This document shows, one piece after another, positions 56,053 to 64,000 of a stretch of 64,000 nt of DNA (position 1 is its first letter; every line of letters begins with the position of its first letter). Location: NCBI RefSeq assembly GCF_029784155.1, contig NC_073691.1, forward strand, positions 136,086,394 through 136,150,393. Direction: 5' to 3'. A model generated the notes under the pieces. It was not told the DNA's origin and searched no databases. It saw only the letters and a list, made by a program, of their open reading frames with translations. Both the position numbers and the translations under genes were made by a program. The DNA comes from Uranotaenia lowii. Its lineage: Eukaryota > Arthropoda > Insecta > Diptera > Culicidae.

Positions 56053-57056
56053 TTTAAATTTTATACACTAACAGACTTGTCATTTTTTTCAACTGATGTT
56101 GGATAAATTATAAAATATCCAAAAGTAATGTTGAAAAAACTACAAAATCATCAAAAACTTATGGTTTCAGTAAAAGATCCTAGGTATATCCATGTATATT
56201 TCCTAATAGATTGCTTTATACTTTGATTATCGTTTATTCCAGTTTTTTCAATTCGAATAAAGTCCAATCTGACCAGGATAGCCAGATATTATTTCAAATT
56301 TTCCGGATTTTTCCCAGGCTTATTCAGATTATTTGCTTAATCTGATAAATGCTGAAATTTCTCTTTTAAAAAATTTTATATTTTACGTTCAAAAAATCAA
56401 TTTTTCATTAACCCTTAGATACGATTTTAACACTGCTTCTGTGATTCGACGAAAACACTGAATTTTAAGTAATTTACTTTATTTTTCCTCTTGTATGTTT
56501 AATTTTCTTTTTATTCCTTTTGTATGTCCTGTATATCTCAACAGAATCTAGGCGTTCTTCTAGATTCTGTTGAGATATGTTCCTTTTTTACCATTTTTTT
56601 TCAAAAATAGTCTAGACCTGGCCGTGTGGGTTCGTTTGGTGGAAAATATTCTTAACGTTAAAGATCATCGATTTTTTCAGCAACTTTTTGGCAGACATCT
56701 AGCTAAAATTCGACATTCATCTAATTCAATTTAAAATAAACAATTTCAAATAGCTTTGCACCTGTTTTGACATGTTTTGCCCCAGATTTCACAAGAATCC
56801 AATCTCTTTGGTAATAAACGTCCTAGAAGCGACAATTCATCTGATGTCCTTCTAGCTATTGGTGACATTTTGGAAATCAAAGAGACCTCTAATTAAAGAA
56901 TATCTGATGCTTTTTACATCAAGTTAAAAATAATCACCACTATACCACTATTCGGTACATCTCTACTTTTTTCAATAAAAATCACAAAATAAATCATCCT
57001 ACTTTTCGTCCTGCATCAGATTAAAAAACGTCCTACTTCCCGAAATTTAAATCTGG
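56053..57056. other. Unassigned AT-rich region around the 19-bp hairpin
   Basis: No ORF or element ends other than those listed. Confidence 0.4.
56533..56578. repeat. Perfect 19-bp hairpin
   Basis: Arms 56533-56551 and 56560-56578 are exact reverse complements (ATATCTCAACAGAATCTAG) with an 8-nt loop. Confidence 0.85.
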
Positions 57057-57059
57057 TAA

Positions 57060-58328
57060 GGGGGCATCCATAAATTACGTAACGCTCCTAGGGGGGGGAG
57101 GGAGTAAGCTCGAGCGTTACGAGTTGTGACATAGGGGAGGGGGGGAGGTATGCTCATCGTTACGTAACGATTTTTTCCTTAAAAATTCCAGTTTAATTGT
57201 AGCTTTTTAGATGTCATGCAATTTGTGCAGAATAATATGCAAACTTATATCAGCTTAAAATTTGTAAACTTCAACAAAATCGAAACTGGTTTGTAACCTT
57301 TCCTCTTTAAAGATTTTGAGATAGACTCCATATTTCAAAATATGTGTATTGAATTTCCGTGAAATAGCCGTGGAAAACCGAATATTAAGTACATTTACCC
57401 CCAAGAACTCAATCCAATTTTAAAACGGAAATATTACTATTTTTTCTCAACTGATTTAAAAAATGCAATTTTGATTATTCCGACGAATATTACTAAGTGG
57501 AGTATATTTTGCATAACAATTTATGCTGCTTGAACAGAATAAAGTAAACCAGGTAAATCATCAGTTAACAGGCATAGAGCAACTCGTAATAAGACTCTTA
57601 TACCGCTTTTTTTACCTGGAGGCAAACTAGAGGCAACCTAGGTTCGCTCGAAAAACGGACGGAGTCGCCCTGAGAAGAATGTCAGTTTTGCGAGAAGTTC
57701 ACCAATACTCTCAACGTTGTTGTCAAAACATTAAACAGCTGTTTTTGGCTGAAAGCAAAACAGTTGAAATAATGAACGAGAAAATGATGATTGCCGCGAT
57801 TTTGAACCTCTCAGCCAAGCAAAATCGTACTATCTGCTGTCCAGTGCAATCCGGACACGAAAAAAGGCAATCCGGATGTGAAGAACCGAATGAAGAAATC
57901 TAGAAGGGAGAACAAAATGCCAGCTGCATGTAAACATTGCGCTCGTTCTCACGCACACCTACGTATGGAATAACTCGAAACCCGAAAATCGCTTTTTTAT
58001 TCTGACGGTTCCAGAGCCAAATCCGGAATCAAAAAAAAATGCCATTAATTTCTCATATCAGAGAGTTATCATTCAGTACTTAAGAAGCGATTTGGATAGA
58101 TATTAATTCCGTTTTGAAAAACGTTACAAATTTTGTGTTAAAATCTTTTTTTTTTCAAAATCAGTTTTTCAAAACATGATAGGATCGGATTGGGGGGGGG
58201 GGGGGGGGTATTTGTCAGTGTTACGTAATTTTCAAGGGGGGTACATCGAAGCGTTACGATTTGTGACATATGGGGGGAGGGGGTCAAAAAAGTGCATTTT
58301 TTGCGTTACGTAATTTATGGATGCCGCC
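57060..58328. mobile_element. Harbinger-like non-autonomous element (1269 bp)
   Basis: TIR GGGGGCATCCATAAATTACG on the left and GGCGGCATCCATAAATTACG on the opposite strand of the right, both continuing TAACGC; flanked by TAA (57057-57059, 58329-58331), the 3-bp duplication typical of PIF/Harbinger. Sub-terminal regions repeat GCGTTACGA and TTGTGACATA with G-rich tracts. The 74-codon ORF at 57679-57903 shows no known domain. Confidence 0.8.
58192..58208. repeat. Run of 17 G
   Basis: Homopolymer inside the right part of the Harbinger-like element. Long G runs are prone to sequencing and assembly error. Confidence 0.9.
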
Positions 58329-58331
58329 TAA

Positions 58332-58801
58332 GCCTATAGGTGGGAGAGCGTTTCCAGGCATCTGCCATATTCAATCGTATTTAAAACACTTCTAGGGTGA
58401 TTTGCCAATCGTTGCAGCGCTTAGCACATGATTTTGGTTATTATGCTGTATTCCAGTCATATCAACCGAATTCATTCGATTTTTTTGTCAATTGCACTCA
58501 TAGGTACAGGATTAGTCATCAAGATCCAAAAGTTAAAGTGTTCGAAAAAAGTGATGTAAAAATTAAAAAAAAAACATTTATAACAGCTTGTTTGTGCCCA
58601 ATAGTTACACAGGCAAATTTTATGTCGTGCCTAATATTGCCCGATTTTCCAATGGTTGCACATTTTAAAAACCTTCTTAAAGCTCAGCCATCATATGGTC
58701 AAAAAGGCTGATATTTGTTACGGAAGCTTATTATGAGAGCTTTTAGTTCATCAAATGCAATCCAATTTGGAGACGGCCCCTTTTAAGGGGGGTCTTCCAT
58801 A
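58332..58801. other. Unassigned spacer
   Basis: A 104-codon ORF (58397-58711) matches nothing recognised. Confidence 0.35.
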
Positions 58802-58803
58802 TA

Positions 58804-59985
58804 CACTGCCGGCCAAAAGTTTGGGATCACCCACTAAAAAACATGCAAATTTTGATCGTTCATATCTCAGCCGTCTTAGGACATATTGAAAATCTTCTGA
58901 TCTCATTTGAAAGATAATGAGCAATAGCTATCTCGGAGGTATTTTGTGAAAATATAATGATTTAGTTTTGAACTTAAAACATAACCTAAAGTTGTAACAT
59001 TTTCAAAAAATCGCACTCAATATTCAAAGCCGATCATCTCGGGACAGGGTGGACCAAATCTCAAAATTTGAGTGGCATTAGAATTCCTGTTCTTTACTTC
59101 TCAAAACACAATCAAAAAAATTTGAGAAAAAATTCAAGAATGTATTTTTAATTAATAAAATAGACACTTGAGTTATCGTCCAAAAGTTTGAGATCACCTC
59201 TTTGTATGGTGAGTTTGGGATCATTCTTATATAAACATGCAAATTTATTTTATTCATATCTTTCTCATCTAACATCATATTGCAGATCTGAAGGGTTCAT
59301 TTGGAAGCTAAGAAATTGTTGTTGTTTAATAAATTCATTCAAAAATTATATTTTGAAGTGATAACCATAAAAAAATCACCTTGAATTAATTGTTTTTTTG
59401 AAAGTTCCCGGATTTTTTTTGTAGTTCTCACCTTAAAATATAATTTTTGAATGAATTTATTAAAAAACAACAATTCCTTAGCTTCCAAATGAACCCTTCA
59501 GATCTGCAATACGATGTTAGATGAGAAAGATATGAATAAAATAAATTTACATGTTTTTATAAGAATGATCCCAAACTCATTATACAAAGAGGTGATCCCA
59601 AACTTTTGGACGATAACTCAAGTGTCTATTTTATTTATTAAAAATACGTTCTTGATTTTTTTCTGAATTTTTTTTGATTGGGTTTTGAGAAGTAAAGAAC
59701 AGGAATTCTAATGCCATTCAAATTTTGAAATTTGGTCCAGCCTATCCCGAGATGATCGGCTTTGAATATTGAGTGCGATTTTTTGAAAATGTTATAACTT
59801 TAGGCTAAGTTTTAAGTTCAAAACTAAAACATTATATTTTCACAAAATACCTCCGAGATAGCTATTGCTCATTATCTTTCAAATGAGATCAGAAGATTTT
59901 CAATATGTCCTAAGACGGCTGAGATATGAACGATCAAAATTTACATGTTTTTCAGTGGGTGATCCCAAACTTTTGGCCGGCAGTG
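58804..59985. mobile_element. 1.2-kb foldback Tc1/mariner-type element
   Basis: Ends CACTGCCGGCCAAAAGTTTG on both strands, flanked by TA (58802-58803, 59986-59987). Almost the whole element is an inverted repeat: arms of about 550 bp each (from 58804 and from 59985) with a non-matching centre near 59345-59435. TA duplication and CACTG-type ends fit Tc1/mariner derivatives. No transposase. Confidence 0.9.
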
Positions 59986-59987
59986 TA

Positions 59988-62218
59988 AATCACCCAATGC
60001 ATAATGGGAAAATTCGGACCCAAAATCGAAAAAAAACACGAAGCCGCCGGTTTGAGAGCCTGAAATAGCATTTATCACTCGTGAAATTTCCTCAGGAACT
60101 CAAATCTGCCGCTGAATTTAACCGGAGTCATCTGATTGAATTGTTATTTGACTATATCTGTCTAGTATTGAGCTTTTTTTTATATGTCCTACCAACAGCA
60201 TTGAAATACCATTGAAGGAACTAAACGGTATTTAAAACTTTTATTTTAGTATGTAAGTATTTAAGTGCGTTTTAAAAGGTGAAAGGATAAAAGGACGCGA
60301 TCTTTTTGCTTCCTCTTTACCCCTATGAAGAAAATGTGATTTTATAAAATAATTGCTTTAATACTCACTTGGAAGTTGATCGATTTTTACATAATCAATA
60401 TCAATTTAAAGCTTGAAAATGGATTCAACCACGCTTAAAGTTTCAGATCGGTCGTCAGATTGGTTGAATATATCTTTTTAAAAAGTTAAATATTTTTGAA
60501 AATATTTTTTATGACAGTGGGATTATTTGCAATTAATGAAACCTCTGTTGCGTTTCACCAATCTTTAAGAAACATTCATTTAACATTGAAATCTTCCCCT
60601 ACAATTTTCCGGCTGTAAAACTGTTTTGATCAAATTAAGTTTAACGAAGTTATGACTGTTTATTTTTCTGAAAAATAAGAGTCAAATTAAGCTTCACTCA
60701 AATGTCTCCGGTCTAGCTCGACATCTGATTTGATTTCTGTGAAAATTGCACATGATAAGTAATACTCCGGATCTTTTAACCTTCGACATCGAGGTTTTTG
60801 GGACTTAGGGTCGAACTTTTCCAACTGATCAATATTTTGACAAGATTATCATCGAAAGCAAGTGGTTCGCTGTTGACATGAAATACAGCTCTTTATGATT
60901 TGTCGTCTCAAAATTCGAAAAACAGGTTTTTAGAACAATCTTTAGATTCTTTGCATAAATTGTTTAGTGGATTGTCGAAATAAAGGATTCGAAAATGGAT
61001 CTGATAAAAAAGTAGTCCCTCAAAGCCAAATCAGTTTAAGTGCCGTTGACACTTTTCAGACATTGCAAGTTGCCGGACTCTTTAATACTTAGATATGTTT
61101 TTCAGCGAGTTTAATAATCTTAAAACTTCAATTTTAATATTTGTAGATAGAAAAAATATATTTATGGAAAACTGAAGTCTCTTTGAATGAAGGTTGAATT
61201 CTTGTAAATCAACTTTGCGAGAAGATATTTGCGCATATGAAATCATCCAGGAAATTCAAATAAGTTTGAATTGAAGTTTGTCTTTGATTAGGTATTGATT
61301 CTACCTATTCTGCTTCATTTTTGCCAATATGAGATGAAGCAAAGTAATTCAGTAACCATTTCAAAACAAAAAACCGGAATCCATTGAAAAGTATTGCAAA
61401 ATTGCAGCCTTTGCTTCCTGGAGTTATCGATAATTTCATGACATGTTTTTGCGAAGGTTATATAAATCAACAAACTCATTGGCTGTGCAAAGCAGTTAAT
61501 TGCGATCTTTTATTTTCATCCTACGGTTAAACAGCTTCCAAATAAATAATCAAAAACAATTAAATTTAAATTGTAATTTTGAATTTTTTGTATGTCATCG
61601 AAGATCGTTACTGGGGTACAAGTTAGGATTGGTTTTTGTTCACATGAAATGTTTTGCAAGAATCAAAAAATATTTCAAAAATCAAAAAATAGGTTTTTTT
61701 ACATTTAGTACATCTTTGATGATTTTTTAATAAAAATTTTAATTTTCCGTACAAATCAAAACACTTTGCGCTAATTCAGAACTTATTAATTGAGTCCTGA
61801 ATTTTCCAAAAAAAAAATTGTTATTTTTGGCAGTTAAAACAGCCAAACAAAGTTTTTGGAGGTATACGTATTAATAAATTTGAAATTTTCTTACAAATCT
61901 TGCAGTGGATTTATGTACAACAATGGGGCAGGAGGAGATTGAGTGGACCAATTATTGCACGATCCGATTTTTCTCTGGTTGTGTAGGGATCTTAATATAT
62001 TTCAAAATGATGGTGCTAGAACTGTCCAACAAACATTTCGCAAAGAAAACCGTTACGAAAAATGTTTTGTTCTGACGTAAAACCATATGTGCCGCAGAAG
62101 AAATCTTATGGTTTTGTTCAACAACTAGCACCAAAATCGCGCGAAAAACACAAGAAAAATTTAAACTAGGTTGGGCATGGTGAAATTGGTGAAGGGTTGT
62201 ACAACAAAATGTTTGAGC
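59988..62218. other. Unassigned AT-rich region
   Basis: More than 2 kb with only short ORFs (up to 76 codons) and no element ends recognised. Confidence 0.4.
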
Positions 62219-62220
62219 TA

Positions 62221-63504
62221 AAGGGTAATACGGTCAAAATTTGGTAAAGGGAAAACGCGTGTGAATCGGTAAAATCGTTTATTTGAAAAATCAAATTAAA
62301 TTTCTTTTTCATGTTTAATTAGTATAAAATTCAGAAAAAATAATCAGTTAGGCTTCCGCTTTTCCAAATTCGAATTGCCGGGCCTTACGCTTAACCCCTG
62401 CCATCAGATTTTGTACAGCAACCTTGTCCACCTTCTTCGCCGCAGAACTGCTGCTCGTCCTTAGCAGTTTTTTTGGTCTTCTTTAGGTTCCGGTTGACAA
62501 AAGCCCAGTATTTCTAAATTGGGCGGAGCTCTGGCGTGTTGGCAGGATTCTTGTCCTTGGGAACCACCTGCACGTTGTTGGCGGCGTACTACTCCATGGC
62601 CTTTTTACCGTAATGTCAAGATGCCAAATCCGGCCAAAACAGTACGGAACAACCGTGTTTATTCAGGAAAGGCAGCAGACGTTTATTCAAACACTCTTTC
62701 ACGTAAATTTCTTGATTGACAGTCCCGGAAGCTATGAAAATGCTACTTTTCAAGCCACAGGTACAGATGGCTTACCAAACCAGAAATTTTTTCGCGAACT
62801 TTGACAGTTTCATGCGCTTGAAAATATCTGCTACCTTTCCCCTTCCTTTTGCCGTATAAAACTCCTGTCCAGGAAGCTGCTAGTATTCGGCTTTGACGTA
62901 GGTTTCGTCGTCCATAACCACGGAGTCAAACTTCGTCAGCATCGTCGTGTACATCCTCCGGGATCGCGCTTTGGGCGTCGTATTTTGTTTATCATCGCGA
63001 TTTGGAGTCACTACCTTCTTGTAAGTCGATAGTCCGGCTCGTTTTTTGGCTCGATGCACGGTTGTAGACGATACACCCAGCTTATTTGCGGCATCTCGGA
63101 GAGAGAGGTTAGGGTTTCGCTTGAAACTACCGACAACTCTCTTTGTCGTCTCAGCGGCTTCCGGTTTTCGATTTCCCCCCGATCCAGACTTCTTGGCTGT
63201 CGACAAACGTTCCCCAAACACTTTAATTACATTTGTAACGGTTGATTTGGCAACTTTTAGCGATTTTGCCAGCTTTGCGTGCGAGTAGCTCAGATTTTCG
63301 CGATGCGCGAGCAAAATTTTGATACGCTGCTCTTCTTCCTCAGACGGCATTATGACAACTGAAAAGTGAATTCCATATCAAAATAGAAGCAACATTCTAC
63401 ACACACACACACCTTCAAAATGAGGGGTGTTCAGGTTTTTTAAATGCGAAATTGAAAGAAATACGTCAAGTTGATATTGACCAAATTTTGACCGTATCAC
63501 CCTT
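62221..63504 (-). mobile_element. Tc1/mariner element of the DD37E type (1284 bp)
   Basis: TIRs AAGGGTAATACGGTCAAAAT (left) and AAGGGTGATACGGTCAAAAT (right, opposite strand), both continuing TTGGT; flanked by TA (62219-62220, 63505-63506). The length and single transposase gene on the minus strand fit a complete Tc1/mariner element. A truncated relative lies at 44962-46137. Confidence 0.9.
62340..63350 (-). pseudogene. DD37E transposase, inactivated
   Basis: Starts at ATG 63348-63350. Residues 1-110 contain two helix-turn-helix DNA-binding parts (S-Y-S-H-A-K-L-A-K-S-L and L-S-L-R-D-A-A-N-K-L-G with T-V-H-R-A). The first catalytic Asp is in V-V-M-D-D-E-T-Y (about residue 148). A TAG at 62880-62882 ends the first 156-residue ORF. 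The same frame then continues: F-W-P-D-L-A holds the second Asp, and 37 residues later, in P-E-L-R-P-I-(stop)-K-Y-W, the third catalytic position is a TAG (62514-62516). A frameshift near 62445 moves the C-terminal end into another frame. The D37 spacing identifies the ITmD37E-type family known from mosquitoes. Two stops and a frameshift make it dead. Confidence 0.85.
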
Positions 63505-63506
63505 TA

Positions 63507-64000
63507 TTTTTGTACTTTTGTCGGTTTCACCTGATAGCCAAGGTTCCTAAGAATATAAGTGTTTGTTTGTTGATTCGATTTGATTGCATACAAAACAAGT
63601 TCTAGTTTATTTGAGTATATTTTTTTAGTATGGGAACTTAATTGCAACCCAGAATAATTGTTGGTGTGTTGAACACTTACGATCTTCGGCAAAATTGTTC
63701 TTTGAATCTTCAGCAGTAAGATGCAACTTTGAGATTTTGATTTGAGCGTAACAGTGATGATAAAGATATTTGAACAATAAAGTCACTTTTACAAATTCCC
63801 ATACTTTTGCTTTTATTCCCCAAATTTTAAATTTTTTAGCATTAGAACCACCGAGATTTACACAGTTGTTGTAGGACCCAAAAAGAACCTTAAACTATTC
63901 ATAATTTTTTGTTCAATTTCACTAGTTTCATGAACATAAATTAACGATGGAACGATAAGGAAAACGTTTGTTTGAAATGGAAATAAAAAATATTTATATC
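63507..64000. other. Unassigned AT-rich end of the window
   Basis: Nothing recognised. Confidence 0.4.

Noticed and set aside
58397..58711. 104-codon ORF as a gene
   Set aside because: No domain, AT-rich, between two transposons; no supporting signal.

Overview
The window looks like intergenic or intronic DNA from a transposon-rich, AT-rich insect genome, most likely a mosquito. I infer this from a DD37E (ITmD37E-type) Tc1/mariner element, RTE-clade LINEs with simple-repeat tails, a Ty3/Gypsy-type element with an insect tRNA-Lys primer site, tandem Helitrons, and several families of small terminal-inverted-repeat (TIR) elements. There is no rRNA, no functional tRNA, no CRISPR and no prokaryotic operon. 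No intact host gene can be supported. The only recognisable host-like coding sequence is a decayed Rad23-like fragment carried inside a TIR element.

Layout. 1-3.8 kb: 5' part of a Gypsy-like LTR retrotransposon on the minus strand (LTR, primer site, leader, gag, -1 frameshift signal, start of pol). 4.1-6.0 kb: a minus-strand Helitron with a nested small element. 6.4-7.4 kb: a tRNA-derived SINE interrupted by an intron-bearing TIR element. 7.4-14.6 kb: mostly unassigned, including GC-richer unique segments and a curious repeated motif at 11.5-12.3 kb. 14.6-17.8 kb: LINE endonuclease remnant joined to a dead RTE copy split by a hAT element. 19.7-24.6 kb: a perfect hairpin, a small TIR element, a Helitron 5' part and an RTE copy with a 5' inversion. 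28.2-33.2 kb: two Helitrons abutting head to tail. 34.2-39.4 kb: a TIR element with a 10-bp target-site duplication (TSD) that carries an intron-containing Rad23-like fragment, itself split by a 3.7-kb nested transposon with an unusual internal repeat structure. 39.4-44.7 kb: intron-bearing TIR element and three hAT-type elements, one holding a third RTE copy and a SINE-like insertion. 45-46.1 kb: a mariner fragment split by a LINE 3' end. 48.5-52.2 kb: a nearly full-length RTE on the minus strand with one hAT insertion and one frameshift. 53.2-55.1 kb: third intron-bearing TIR element. 57.1-58.3 kb: Harbinger-like element. 58.8-60.0 kb: 1.2-kb foldback element. 62.2-63.5 kb: complete-ended DD37E mariner with a dead transposase.

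The parts do not form a pathway; the window is a record of nested transposition. Target-site duplications, empty-site comparisons and shared ends give the order of many insertions. The strongest points are the complete frameshift signal (slippery heptamer, 8-nt spacer, 8-bp hairpin), the Rad23-carrying TIR element, the twin-primed RTE copy, and a set of CAC...GTG-ended elements that each contain one short spliceosomal-type intron. All calls come from reading the sequence; no database search was possible.
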